Part shown: positions 8,774 to 17,800 of the stretch, piece after piece
Numbering within the stretch: position 1 is the first letter of the stretch
How the letters are laid out: every line of letters starts with the position of its first letter
Assembly: GCF_017254845.1 (NCBI RefSeq)
Contig: NZ_JAFKCU010000008.1
Location: 1-64,000, forward strand
Length of the DNA: 64,000 nt
Direction of reading: 5' to 3'
From: Algoriphagus pacificus
GTDB lineage: Bacteria; Bacteroidota; Bacteroidia; Cytophagales; Cyclobacteriaceae
Notes under the pieces: model-generated
Told to the model about the DNA's origin: nothing
Seen by the model: only the letters and a program-made list of their open reading frames with translations
Database searches by the model: none
Made by a program: the position numbers and the translations under genes

Positions 8774-9474
8774 TTTGGACTGCCTTTCTATTGGGTTTTT
8801 TAGGTTCCTTCCATTGTGTGGGAATGTGCGGACCTATTGCCTTGGCAGTAGGTGGAGCCAATAAGCAAAGATTTTTAGGGAATAAAGTCATCTATCATAT
8901 CGGAAGGAGTCTAACCTATGCCTTGTTAGGCTTAATCGTTGGAAGTTTGGGCTTTTCCTTAGCCTTGGCAGGGATCCAACAAGGCATTTCCATCGCCATG
9001 GGAGTATTGATTTTAATTATGGCACTCAGCTTTAAAAAGTCAGAGAAGGTTAGCACTATCCCTGTTTTTTCAGCCTTTTTTTGCTGGATCAAAAGAATGC
9101 TTGGACAATCATTGAAATCAGGAAGGCCATCATCTTATTTTCTCACAGGCATACTCAATGGCTTGCTTCCCTGTGGGATGGTTTATATGGCTTTGGTAGC
9201 TGCTATCGGATTGCAAAGTCCTTGGCTTGGTGCTCAGTACATGTTTTTCTTTGGCATCGGAACTGTTCCTGTTTTACTAATGCTGATGATTTCAGGATCC
9301 ATTCTTCAATTTCAGAAAAAATTAAAACTCCAATCACTGATCCCATATTTGGGAATTGTGATTGGAGTGCTGTTTATTTTTAGAGGACTCGGCCTTGGAA
9401 TCCATGGTTTTAGCCCCGAGTTGCAGGTTTTTAACTATGGATCTCAGCGGGTGGAAATAACTATCTGCCGTTAA
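8770..9474 (+). CDS. SafE/TauE-type membrane protein of the cco cluster
   Basis: A 234-residue protein with about six membrane helices. The first helix carries the signature GFLGSFHCVGMCGP with H15, C16 and C20, typical of the sulfite exporter TauE/SafE (UreH-like) group found at the end of cbb3 oxidase clusters; a second conserved GxLPCGM(V/I)Y motif lies near residue 136. The cysteine pair suggests metal or thiol chemistry, possibly copper handling for the oxidase, but the substrate is not known. Its TAA stop overlaps the convergent hemN stop. Confidence 0.8.
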   Translation: MIWTAFLLGFLGSFHCVGMCGPIALAVGGANKQRFLGNKVIYHIGRSLTYALLGLIVGSLGFSLALAGIQQGISIAMGVLILIMALSFKKSEKVSTIPVFSAFFCWIKRMLGQSLKSGRPSSYFLTGILNGLLPCGMVYMALVAAIGLQSPWLGAQYMFFFGIGTVPVLLMLMISGSILQFQKKLKLQSLIPYLGIVIGVLFIFRGLGLGIHGFSPELQVFNYGSQRVEITICR

Positions 9475-10829
9475 ATAGCTTTACTGAAAATCTTGTTTTC
9501 ATGTCCCGGTTGAGCAAGGCGCAAATCCAAATTTTTACACACCTGCCTGATAACTGCCATCCCTAAGTCCGTAACCTCGAGCAGTTCTTTGTCCATTTTC
9601 ACCAGACCCTCCCATTCCATTTCTTTGAGGTTGAAAATCTGTTTTGAACCTAATTTCTCCCAAATCCCCGCCGGGATAAATGCCTCTTGCCGACAGATTA
9701 AATCAAGGATAATTTCACGAACCTGAATATCTTCCTGAGTCATTTTATGACCTTTTTGAATGGCTAATCCATCTTCCAAAATCTGGTTTTTATATTCCTC
9801 AATGCTTTTTTCATTTTGAGCATATCCAAAATACACTTCACTGATACTGCTGGCTCCGAGTCCTATCAAAAGCTTGGAAGGAGAAGTAGTATAACCCATG
9901 AAGTTTCGATGTAAGGTTCCATTTCTTTTGGCTTCACAAAGTGGATCTTCCGGTTTTGCAAAATGATCCATACCGATTTCTTCATAACCCATTTCCACAA
10001 GTTTTTCCCTTCCAAATTCATAAAGTGCTCTCTTTTCAAACTCATCTGGTAAGAATGCTTCAAAGCTTTTCTGAGCTGGGAAGGCGCTAGGTAAATGCGC
10101 ATAAGAATAAAATGCGATTCGGTCAGGATTTAAGATTTTCACTTTCTCAAATGTCTCAGAAAGGTTTTCTTTAGTCTGATGAGGAAGCCCATAAATTAAA
10201 TCAAAGTTGATAGAATGATATCCTATGTTTCTAGCATTTAAGGTAGCCTCAACAACTTTTTCGAAAGGCTGGATTCGGTGAATTGCTTTCTGCACTTGCA
10301 AATCAAAATCCTGAATCCCATAACTAACTCTATCAAAACCCAATTGATTCAATGCCTTGAGGTGATGAAAAGTGGTATTGTTGGGATGTCCTTCAAAACT
10401 GAATTCAGCATCTTCCATAACAATGGAATTTTCAAGAATTTCCGAAAGGAAATATTCTAAAGACTCTGGACTGAAAAATGTGGGAGTGCCGCCACCCAAA
10501 TGGACACCTGACAATTTTGGCTTTTCTCCAAAAAGGGTCAAGTACATTTTCCATTCTGCCAAAACAGCATCTAAATATGGAATTTCAACTCCATGGTTTT
10601 TTGTAATCCGCTTATTACAGCCGCAATACGAGCACAGACTTTCGCAAAATGGCAAATGAATGTAGAGCGTGATTCCTTCTTTTTGCCCAAACTGGAGAAA
10701 TGCTTTTTTTACGAGATCTTTCCAGCTTTCTGAGTTTACATTGTTTTCCCAGCCCGGTACGGTGGGATAGGATGTGTAGCGAGGTGCGGGTTTGTTATAC
10801 TTTTCAATTAACTCTGCTGATAGTTTCAT
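9471..10829 (-). CDS. hemN: Oxygen-independent coproporphyrinogen III oxidase
   Basis: Radical SAM enzyme that converts coproporphyrinogen III to protoporphyrinogen IX without oxygen, in the cytosolic haem pathway. It has 452 residues from the ATG at 10829. With this start the cluster cysteines fall at C62, C66, C69 and C71 (CESLCSYCGC), the same numbering as Escherichia coli HemN, which supports this start over the TTG at 10847. Other family features are PRYTSYPT near the N-terminus, GGGTPTFF, and a HemN C-terminal domain. An FNR-like palindrome lies about 70 bases upstream. It is convergent with the cco cluster and supplies haem needed under low oxygen. Confidence 0.95.
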   Translation of the reverse strand: MKLSAELIEKYNKPAPRYTSYPTVPGWENNVNSESWKDLVKKAFLQFGQKEGITLYIHLPFCESLCSYCGCNKRITKNHGVEIPYLDAVLAEWKMYLTLFGEKPKLSGVHLGGGTPTFFSPESLEYFLSEILENSIVMEDAEFSFEGHPNNTTFHHLKALNQLGFDRVSYGIQDFDLQVQKAIHRIQPFEKVVEATLNARNIGYHSINFDLIYGLPHQTKENLSETFEKVKILNPDRIAFYSYAHLPSAFPAQKSFEAFLPDEFEKRALYEFGREKLVEMGYEEIGMDHFAKPEDPLCEAKRNGTLHRNFMGYTTSPSKLLIGLGASSISEVYFGYAQNEKSIEEYKNQILEDGLAIQKGHKMTQEDIQVREIILDLICRQEAFIPAGIWEKLGSKQIFNLKEMEWEGLVKMDKELLEVTDLGMAVIRQVCKNLDLRLAQPGHENKIFSKAI

Positions 10830-10896
10830 GCCACTTTCTTTATCCAAAAGTGAATGAATTTTCCTGGGGTTTTTGTGATCTCAATAAGTCAAAAAC

Positions 10897-10910
10897 CTGA
10901 TTAAAATCAG
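10897..10910. promoter_or_regulatory. FNR/CRP-type palindrome upstream of hemN
   Basis: CTGATTAAAATCAG is a near-perfect 14-base palindrome with TGAT-N4-ATCA, the FNR core. It lies 68-81 bases before the chosen hemN ATG. A pair of outer 8-base arms, TCTCAATA at 10879-10886 and TATTGAGA at 10912-10919, encloses it asymmetrically. Confidence 0.6.
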
Positions 10911-10943
10911 CTATTGAGAAATTCTTGAAACAGGATATGCGGA

Positions 10944-11996
10944 TTAATCCAAAAGGAAGTTATTGAGGAAACTACTTTTCAAAAGCAACCAGACAAAGAA
11001 CAACATCATGGCCCAGAATAAATAGATTCGGTAATAATCAGAGGTTTCTTTGTATCGGTTCTCAAGAATCTCCGCTTTTTCCATAGTGTCAATTCTCTCG
11101 AAAATACTTTCCAAAGTTCCTCCATCTGCAGCTCTAAAAAACTCACCATTTCCAATTTTTGCGATTTCTCTCAAAGTAGTTTCATCCAAGTAGCTTTCTA
11201 CCATTTGAGGTCTACCAAAGAAATCAGTTCCATAAGGAACCATCCCATCTTTTCCGACTGCAATAGTGTAAATCTTGATATCCAAAGCAGAAGCAAGTTG
11301 TGCTGCGAATAAGGGATCAACATTTCCTGCGTTGCTTTCTCCGTCACTCAAGAGAATCAATACTTTTGAAGCAGACTCAGATTCTTTCATTCTATTGGTT
11401 GCCGAGGCAATGGCAGAGCCGATCGCAGTTCCTTTGGCTTCCATCATATTGAAAGATATGTCCTCTATCAAATCCGTCAATAGCTTGTAATCATTGGTTA
11501 GCGGAGCCAGCGAATATGCCTCTCCTGCAAAAACAACCATTCCGATTCTATCTCCAAAACGCCCATTGATAAAGTCAATGGCTGTACTTTTTGCAGCCTC
11601 CAAACGGTTGGGTTTGAAGTCCTGTAAATCCATGGATTCAGAAATATCCATGACCAAAACGATGTCAATACCTTCTGTGAATTGTTCTACACGCTCGTTG
11701 CTTCGCTGTGGTCTCGCCAGCGCAATGACAATCATAATCATGGAAAGGAAAAAGAATCCCGTAGGAATCAATCTTAAATAAGTCCAGGGATTATTTTTAG
11801 CGACGCTTTTTGGAAGGGATAATTCCAGAACAGGATTTTTCAGGAATTTGACAAACTTCCTGAAAAGCATAAAAGCTGGAATGATCCAAAGTAAATTCAG
11901 AATCCAGAGGTTAGCCCACTCGTAGGTTTGGAAGGTCTCAGGCAAAAACCAAGACCAGCTAAAAAACTCAGCTAGTTGCTCTTGCATGCTTCTCAT
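10944..11996 (-). CDS. batA: BatA-like von Willebrand factor A domain membrane protein
   Basis: A 350-residue protein with two N-terminal membrane helices (about 32-46 and 79-94), a VWA domain with a complete MIDAS start D117-I-S-E-S121, and a C-terminal helix (about 326-346). This is the BatA/BatB architecture of the Bacteroidota aerotolerance operon, thought to work at the inner membrane in stress tolerance. It is the last gene of a three-gene operon and overlaps the gene before it by 29 bases. An internal ATG three codons downstream is an alternative start. Confidence 0.85.
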   Translation of the reverse strand: MRSMQEQLAEFFSWSWFLPETFQTYEWANLWILNLLWIIPAFMLFRKFVKFLKNPVLELSLPKSVAKNNPWTYLRLIPTGFFFLSMIMIVIALARPQRSNERVEQFTEGIDIVLVMDISESMDLQDFKPNRLEAAKSTAIDFINGRFGDRIGMVVFAGEAYSLAPLTNDYKLLTDLIEDISFNMMEAKGTAIGSAIASATNRMKESESASKVLILLSDGESNAGNVDPLFAAQLASALDIKIYTIAVGKDGMVPYGTDFFGRPQMVESYLDETTLREIAKIGNGEFFRAADGGTLESIFERIDTMEKAEILENRYKETSDYYRIYLFWAMMLFFVWLLLKSSFLNNFLLD

Positions 11997-12864
11997 GGTT
12001 TAGTTTTTCCAAATGCTTTTCTTTTGCTACTTGCAAAAGGTAAGTAGTCGCCTCTTCACTCCTCTCGGAGCTACCTGCGTAAATGATCATGTCAATGGCA
12101 CGCAAAGCTCTAAATACCTCTTTATCTTCCATTTTCTCACCAATCTCACTCGAAGTCCACTCTTGGAATGGCTGCTTCGTGAGGTATTCCATATATGATT
12201 TCCACAATCCCTGAACCTCATCCGCAAGTTCCAAGGAAGGATTTTGGGTAAGGGCCTGAGTCTGTTTGATCCATTTCTTTTCAAACTGCTTCCAGCGTCT
12301 TCTTTCGTTTCGATCTTTCCACAGTTGCTTGATTCTGTCTGCAAACAAGAAGTAAAAAACAAGCAATAGTAAAAGGACGCCTCCGATAATTAGACCCGCA
12401 ATGATCCAGTTGAAATCCTTTTCCAAAGGTTGGTAAACATTGTTTTCCTGAAAGACAGGTTGCTCCGGAATACTATCCAAAGTCAATTTTAGTTTTAACT
12501 CAGCTTCTAAAGGAAAATGGGTGATACTATCATACCGTGCTACTTCATACACCGGAAGCGTCAAGTAGACACTAGGTTCAAGGGAAAAGTTAGAAACGTA
12601 ATAAACTGCGCTATCTAAGGTGATTCCAGCCAGTGTATTAGAAATGAAAGTTTTCTTTTCTAGAAGCACCAAAGGAGAATAGTCGTATAGGGAATCAGGA
12701 AAAATCAGTTGTTTTTGTTCAGGATATCTGGCTTTCAAAACATATCCTACTCGCTCTCCCAATTTCGCTGAATCCTGAAGGAAATAGCCACTAACTTCCA
12801 CTTCTTGAGCCCAAGTAGCAAATGGCAACAGGAATAAAAAAAGAAGTTTACCGATCTTACCCAC
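11968..12864 (-). CDS. Bat operon membrane protein (BatD/DUF4381-like)
   Basis: A 298-residue protein with a signal peptide ending near residue 19 (ATWAQ), a beta-rich periplasmic domain, one membrane helix at about 153-173 and a charged cytosolic domain. This matches the small protein found between the DUF58 and BatA genes in Bacteroidota Bat operons. Its molecular function is unknown. The start overlaps the DUF58 gene by eight bases and the end overlaps batA. Confidence 0.7.
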   Translation of the reverse strand: MGKIGKLLFLFLLPFATWAQEVEVSGYFLQDSAKLGERVGYVLKARYPEQKQLIFPDSLYDYSPLVLLEKKTFISNTLAGITLDSAVYYVSNFSLEPSVYLTLPVYEVARYDSITHFPLEAELKLKLTLDSIPEQPVFQENNVYQPLEKDFNWIIAGLIIGGVLLLLLVFYFLFADRIKQLWKDRNERRRWKQFEKKWIKQTQALTQNPSLELADEVQGLWKSYMEYLTKQPFQEWTSSEIGEKMEDKEVFRALRAIDMIIYAGSSERSEEATTYLLQVAKEKHLEKLNHEKHARATS

Positions 12865-13735
12865 GTTTCATTCTTTTATTTCTGTACTTAAATAATTCAA
12901 TGAGTGGAGCAACAATATCTTGGGTAGTGTCAATAGCGAGGTAATTGATCTGATTTTTTTTACAAATCTCTTTCAGGTTCACTCTTTCAGAAGTAAATGT
13001 ATCAGCGATTTTTCTGGAAAAGCTTCCAAAAGCGGTATTTACCCAAGTAGTCTTTCCTTGCTCTTTGTCATAGATCGGAATAATCCCCAGTGCTGGCAAT
13101 GCCGATTCTCTAGGGTCGGTTAACTGGATTGCTACCAAGTCATGTCTTTCTGCTAAAGCCCGGAAAGGTCTTTCATAACCTTCATCGATAAAATCAGAAA
13201 TGACGATGATTACACTTCGTTTTTTGATCAGGTTAAGTGCGAAAGTAAACATCGAGTTCAGATCGGTTTTCAGGGATTTATTTTCATGTTCGAAAATTCC
13301 CCTGACCATTTTCACTCCTTGTTTTGGACCTTTTGCCGGTAGTATAAGATTTTCTTTTTGATCTGAATAACTGATTAGAGCGACTTGACTTCCATCAAAT
13401 ACACCTGCAAGAGTCAAAACCCCGGCGATAATTTTTCCCTGATCTATTTTTTTATTTCCAACTTGCCCGATATCCTGGCTGGCACTGATGTCCAATAAGA
13501 AATAAACACATTGATCTTTGTCTTCTCTGAAGGTCTTTACGAATGTTCCATGACCCTTAGCAGAAACTTTCCATTCGATCGTTCTGACGTCATCTCCGTA
13601 TTGATAGGGACGCAAATCATCAAACTCCAAACCGGAGCCTTTGAAAAGAGATTGGTATTCTCCTTGCAAGTGGTTGTTTGCCACTTTTCGGATCATAATC
13701 TCATATTTTCGAAGCTTACTGAATAGTTGATTCAT
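12857..13735 (-). CDS. DUF58 domain protein of the Bat operon
   Basis: A 292-residue cytosolic protein with the DUF58 signature FDDLRPYQYGDDVRTIEW (residues 38-55) and a VWA-like fold (LLDISASQD near residue 94). DUF58 proteins are usually encoded next to a MoxR AAA ATPase and BatA/BatB. Here it is the first gene of the operon, and no MoxR gene lies immediately upstream, where a divergent DUF4296 gene is found instead. Confidence 0.88.
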   Translation of the reverse strand: MNQLFSKLRKYEIMIRKVANNHLQGEYQSLFKGSGLEFDDLRPYQYGDDVRTIEWKVSAKGHGTFVKTFREDKDQCVYFLLDISASQDIGQVGNKKIDQGKIIAGVLTLAGVFDGSQVALISYSDQKENLILPAKGPKQGVKMVRGIFEHENKSLKTDLNSMFTFALNLIKKRSVIIVISDFIDEGYERPFRALAERHDLVAIQLTDPRESALPALGIIPIYDKEQGKTTWVNTAFGSFSRKIADTFTSERVNLKEICKKNQINYLAIDTTQDIVAPLIELFKYRNKRMKRG

Positions 13736-13829
13736 TCCGGGTGTTTTGAACCGCCTAAGTTATAGTACTAGGTTGAATTATAAAATTTGTGTTATATGAA
13801 GGGTGGAAGAAAAATCCGTTAAAAAACCA

Positions 13830-13837
13830 TAATTTTG
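13830..13837 (+). promoter_or_regulatory. -7 promoter element before the DUF4296 gene
   Basis: TAATTTTG fits TAnnTTTG. The predicted start of transcription is almost at the GTG start codon at 13842, so the message would be leaderless or nearly so. Confidence 0.45.
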
Positions 13838-13841
13838 AACT

Positions 13842-14201
13842 GTGAAACGATTGATGATAGTTTGCCTTAGCCTTTTTTTATGGACAGGCTGCGGCGAAAA
13901 AGAAAAGCCTGAAGGACTGCTTTCTGAAGCAGAAATGGTCAACGTCCTGATAGATATACACATAACCGAAGGGATTGCCAGTGCAATACCAGTGTCTTAC
14001 GATTCTTCGGGAGTTTTATACAGCTTAATGGAAAAAGAAGTCTTTATTAAACATCAAGTAGAAGATACGGTTTTTAGGGAAAGCCTTCGCTATTACCTTC
14101 AGTTTCCGGCCACAATGGATAAAATGTACGCGCAGGTACTGGATTCGCTCGCCTCTAAAGAGAATTTTGGAGTCAAAAAAGATGTAGGAGAACCTTTCTA
14201 A
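13842..14201 (+). CDS. DUF4296 lipoprotein
   Basis: A 119-residue lipoprotein with an N-terminal MKR, a short hydrophobic segment and a lipobox LWTGC (Cys17). The core contains LSEAEMVNVLIDIHITEG and a C-terminal helix, as in DUF4296 proteins of Bacteroidota, often encoded near essential genes. The GTG start was chosen because it supplies the positive residues of the signal peptide; the ATG at 13854 would remove them. The stop overlaps the mutS2 start by one base. Function unknown. Confidence 0.75.
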   Translation: MKRLMIVCLSLFLWTGCGEKEKPEGLLSEAEMVNVLIDIHITEGIASAIPVSYDSSGVLYSLMEKEVFIKHQVEDTVFRESLRYYLQFPATMDKMYAQVLDSLASKENFGVKKDVGEPF

Positions 14202-16588
14202 TGCTATACCCTTCCAATTTAGAACAAAAGATAAATTTCATAAAAGTCAAAGAACTACTCAAAGAGGAATGTACTTCTCCTCTTGGGATGAGTTTTATAG
14301 ACAAAATTTCATATTCCTCTGATTTCAATTTGGTATCCAAGCTTTTGGACCAGACAGATGAATTTTTTAAGATTTTAATTTCCGGGGAAGCATTTCCCTC
14401 TTCCAATTTTACAAACCTTCATCCTTACCTAGAGAAAGCAAAACTGGAAGGAGCATTCCTTGATCAGGAGGATTTTCATGAGGTAAAGCTTTCTTTATAT
14501 ACTTTGAAAGGCTGCATCAGCTTTTTCCAAAAATTCGGAGAGGAATACCCCGCACTAGGTCAATTGCTGGGGATGTTATTGGATTTAGACCTAGGCTTGC
14601 TGAAAGCGATTGAGCAAGTCATAGATGAGAAAGGAAAAATCAGAAATAACGCGAGTAAGGATCTTCAATTGATTCGAAACCAAATCATTTTTGAAGAAGG
14701 AAGGCTCCGAAAAGTCATGGAAAGGATTTTCAGGGAAGCCCGAGCAAAAGGACTGACTCCGGAAGATTCGGCTATGACTATCCGTGGAGGAAGAATGGTG
14801 ATTCCTATCGCGGCAGAAAACAAGCGAAAACTTCGAGGATTTATCCATGATGAGTCTGCCACAGGTCAAACTGTTTTCATGGAGCCAGAAGAAGCATTGG
14901 ATATCAATAATGAGATCCGCGATCTGGAATACATGGAGCGAAGAGAAATCATCAAAATTCTCACGCAACTGACAGATAAACTCCGTCCAGCCATTCCAGC
15001 ACTTAGGAAAGCAACCAATTATTTGGGGTTGATGGATTTCATAAGGGCTAAGGCAAAATTTGCGCAGAAAACAGAAAGTGTAAAACCTGAGATCACCAAG
15101 GAAAGGCAGCTTACTTGGACTCGAGCCAGGCACCCAATTTTGGAATTGGCATTGAAAAGCCAAAACAAGAAAATCGTTCCTCTAGACGTGAAATTGGGAG
15201 GTCATGAACGTCTTTTGGTTATTTCTGGACCCAATGCCGGAGGTAAGTCTGTTACCCTGAAAACGGTGGCTTTATTGCAATACATGCTGCAGTGTGGATT
15301 GCTGATTCCTGTGCATCCAGATTCTAAAAGTTCTCTTTTTGATAACTTCTTTATAGATATCGGAGACGAACAAAACCTGGAAAATGATCTGAGTACTTAC
15401 AGTTCTCATTTGATGAGTATGAAGCATTTCACGCTTTTTTCAAACAAGCGTACCATCCTTTTCATCGATGAGTTTGGAACAGGGACGGAACCGCAGTTTG
15501 GAGGAGCAATTGCTGAGTCTATTTTATTGGCTTTGAATAAGCTTGGGTCTTACGGAATCGTGACCACACACTATGGAAATCTGAAACAAATTGCCAATAA
15601 AAATCAAGGGTTGGTCAATGGTGCGATGCGTTACGATGTAGATAAATTGGAGCCGATGTACCAGCTTGAAATCGGTAAGCCAGGTTCTTCATTTGCCCTT
15701 GAAATTGCTTCCAAAATCGGCATTTCAAAGGAAATTCTTCAATATGCCAAAGATAACATCGGAGAAGAACGAGTGAGGTATGACAGGCTTTTGACACAGT
15801 TGGAAAATGAAAAAAACCAGTACAATAGCTTGTTGGCTGATGCCAAAGCCAAGGAAAGATTGCTCAAAACTCGTTTGAAAGAATACAATGAGCTAAAAGA
15901 GACTCTAGAGCTGACAAAGAAAAGATACATTCAAGAGGCTAAGCAAGAGGCTAAATCGCTTTTAGATCAAACCAATAAAAAAATCGAAGCGACTATTCGC
16001 CAGATCAAAGAAGGAAAAGCTGAGAAAGAAGCAACCAAACAATTGAGGCAAGAGCTAGAAGTTTTCAAAGCTGAAATAAAACCTGAGAAAGTTGCTCCAA
16101 AAGATCCTGAAGTTGTTGTAGTAGGAGGGAAAATAGCAGAAGGCGATTGGGTCAGATTAAAAGACAATGGAGCCATTGCCCAAGTGCTTCAGGTCAAGAA
16201 TAAAGAAGTTGAGATATCTATTGGAGAACTTAAGTCCAATGTGAAATTGTCCAGACTGGAGAAGATTTCTCAGACTCAAATGAAAAAGGAATTGAAGTCG
16301 GTAGCAAGTCGGGGAAATTACAATACCAATGAAAAATTGATGGATTTTTCTCCCAATCTCGACCTAAGAGGAAAACGAGGGGAAGAAGTATTGCCAATGA
16401 TCCAGACTTTTATAGACGAAGGATTTATGTTTGGTGTAAAGGACCTGAGAATTGTACATGGAAAGGGGGACGGAATCTTAAGAGATATCACCAGAAATTT
16501 GCTTAGAAACATGCCTCAGGTTGGCAGAATGGAGGATGAACATGCTGACCGAGGTGGTGCGGGGGTAACTCTAGTAACACTAAAATAG
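14201..16588 (+). CDS. mutS2: MutS2 family ATPase/endonuclease
   Basis: A 795-residue MutS2 protein, linked to suppression of homologous recombination and to rescue of collided ribosomes. It has an N-terminal lever/clamp region, the ATPase Walker A GPNAGGKS at 343-350, the Walker B segment ILFIDEFGTGT, a long coiled coil at about 515-640 and a C-terminal Smr domain beginning with DLRG at 721 and containing IVHGKGDG. It lacks the mismatch-recognition domain of MutS1. It is coupled to the DUF4296 gene and ends at a strong terminator. Confidence 0.95.
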   Translation: MLYPSNLEQKINFIKVKELLKEECTSPLGMSFIDKISYSSDFNLVSKLLDQTDEFFKILISGEAFPSSNFTNLHPYLEKAKLEGAFLDQEDFHEVKLSLYTLKGCISFFQKFGEEYPALGQLLGMLLDLDLGLLKAIEQVIDEKGKIRNNASKDLQLIRNQIIFEEGRLRKVMERIFREARAKGLTPEDSAMTIRGGRMVIPIAAENKRKLRGFIHDESATGQTVFMEPEEALDINNEIRDLEYMERREIIKILTQLTDKLRPAIPALRKATNYLGLMDFIRAKAKFAQKTESVKPEITKERQLTWTRARHPILELALKSQNKKIVPLDVKLGGHERLLVISGPNAGGKSVTLKTVALLQYMLQCGLLIPVHPDSKSSLFDNFFIDIGDEQNLENDLSTYSSHLMSMKHFTLFSNKRTILFIDEFGTGTEPQFGGAIAESILLALNKLGSYGIVTTHYGNLKQIANKNQGLVNGAMRYDVDKLEPMYQLEIGKPGSSFALEIASKIGISKEILQYAKDNIGEERVRYDRLLTQLENEKNQYNSLLADAKAKERLLKTRLKEYNELKETLELTKKRYIQEAKQEAKSLLDQTNKKIEATIRQIKEGKAEKEATKQLRQELEVFKAEIKPEKVAPKDPEVVVVGGKIAEGDWVRLKDNGAIAQVLQVKNKEVEISIGELKSNVKLSRLEKISQTQMKKELKSVASRGNYNTNEKLMDFSPNLDLRGKRGEEVLPMIQTFIDEGFMFGVKDLRIVHGKGDGILRDITRNLLRNMPQVGRMEDEHADRGGAGVTLVTLK

Positions 16589-16620
16589 AAAAAGGGAGCT
16601 GATAGGCTCCCTTTTTCTAT
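16588..16620. terminator. Bidirectional terminator between mutS2 and the lipoprotein gene
   Basis: GAAAAAGGGAGC at 16588-16599 pairs with GCTCCCTTTTTC at 16606-16617. The A-rich and T-rich flanks allow termination in both directions, which suits the convergent genes on each side. Confidence 0.88.
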
Positions 16621-16637
16621 ATTTCAGAATGTTGGAT

Positions 16638-17120
16638 TTATTTTTTCAAGAGATTGAATTCATAAGACCCGGCAACTGCGAAAACACCATTGATCCTTGC
16701 TCCAGGAGCAGGAATGGTGAATAATAATTTTAGATTATCTCCGGTTCTAGTGAATGAGATCTCCCTTGTTGCAGCTGGTTTCGATCCTGATAAAGTAAAT
16801 TTATCGAAGTTGGATCCTGCAAATAACCATGTTCCAGATGCATCAAATAAGTCATTGTTATTCTTACTGCTGTAGGTTTTTGAGGAACCCGCGTTTAGAA
16901 TCAATTCAAAGTTTTGGTATAAATCAGTTACTGTGGTGCCATCTCTTTTAACAGAGCCTCCACCGGAAACTCCCCATGTCAAGGTGCCAGTTCCTGTTAA
17001 AGCCTCAATAGCTAGTTCTTCCGCCGTTTTTTGAACAGGTTTTGGCGCATCATCCCCACAGCTTTGCATCACAGCCAAAGACAACAAAAGCATTAAGATT
17101 TTAAATTTAGATAGTTTCAT
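16638..17120 (-). CDS. Putative lipoprotein of unknown function
   Basis: A 160-residue protein with a signal peptide and lipobox AVMQSC (Cys21) followed by GDD, a pattern for export of Bacteroidota lipoproteins. The mature part is beta-rich with alternating Ser/Thr/Gly and a repeated style of short strands (GTLTWG, GTWLFAG, AGSYEFNL). I do not recognise the family. It lies 57 bases downstream of the ABC ATPase gene on the same strand, possibly with its own promoter. Confidence 0.7.
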   Translation of the reverse strand: MKLSKFKILMLLLSLAVMQSCGDDAPKPVQKTAEELAIEALTGTGTLTWGVSGGGSVKRDGTTVTDLYQNFELILNAGSSKTYSSKNNNDLFDASGTWLFAGSNFDKFTLSGSKPAATREISFTRTGDNLKLLFTIPAPGARINGVFAVAGSYEFNLLKK

Positions 17121-17177
17121 AACTAGTCAATTGAATCAAGAATTTTAAATATACGGAAGTAATGTGAAACCTAATAC

Positions 17178-17798
17178 TTACTTATAATCCTCTAAACTTA
17201 TTTTTTGAGTACAAAACTCATATTCCCTTGGCTCATTTGAGCATACCACAACAATTCTATCTTGAAGGTATTTTTCCATTAAGTCTTGATACCATTGGAT
17301 TCCCTTTTTATCCAGATTGGAAGTGGGTTCATCCAAAAATATGAGTGGAACATCAGAAAATAACGCAAGACCTAATTTGACCCGCTGCTTCATTCCGGAT
17401 GAAAACTGCGAAATTGATTTTTGCGCATGGGACTCCAAGTATAGGATTTCTATGATTTCTGAGATGGATAAGCTAGGAAGGCAAGTCTTGAATTTGAAAT
17501 GAAATTCAAGTAGCTCTTTCAAAGAATACTCCTCTGGAAGCTCCATATAAGGAGCGGCAATAGTTAAATGAGAAAACCAGTCAGAATCAGAGACTGACTG
17601 GTTTTCAAGAGTATAATTGATTTTGCCCGAAGTCAATGGAATCGCTCCGCAAAAGCATTTTAATAAAGTTGATTTACCGGAACCATTTCCTCCTGTTACA
17701 GCCAAAGATTGGCCTGATTCAAGAGTTAAATTCAGGTTTTTAAAAATCCATTCGTATTGAAAGCGCTTGGTAGCCTCTTCAAGTTGGATTTTTAGCAT
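17178..17798 (-). CDS. ABC transporter ATP-binding protein
   Basis: A compact 206-residue ABC ATPase with Walker A GGNGSGKST (36-44), signature SSGMKQR (133-139) and Walker B LIFLDEP (152-158). The size resembles CcmA-like or small lipid-export ATPases. No membrane partner is adjacent. It is the last gene of the lipid A operon, starting two bases after lpxA, so a role in envelope lipid transport is possible, but the substrate cannot be named from the sequence. Confidence 0.85.
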   Translation of the reverse strand: MLKIQLEEATKRFQYEWIFKNLNLTLESGQSLAVTGGNGSGKSTLLKCFCGAIPLTSGKINYTLENQSVSDSDWFSHLTIAAPYMELPEEYSLKELLEFHFKFKTCLPSLSISEIIEILYLESHAQKSISQFSSGMKQRVKLGLALFSDVPLIFLDEPTSNLDKKGIQWYQDLMEKYLQDRIVVVCSNEPREYEFCTQKISLEDYK

Positions 17799-17800
17799 AA

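Noticed and set aside
14591-15163. 190-codon minus-strand open frame
   Set aside because: Lies entirely inside mutS2, whose plus-strand frame has full family motifs; the antisense product looks like random Cys/Phe/Ser-rich sequence.
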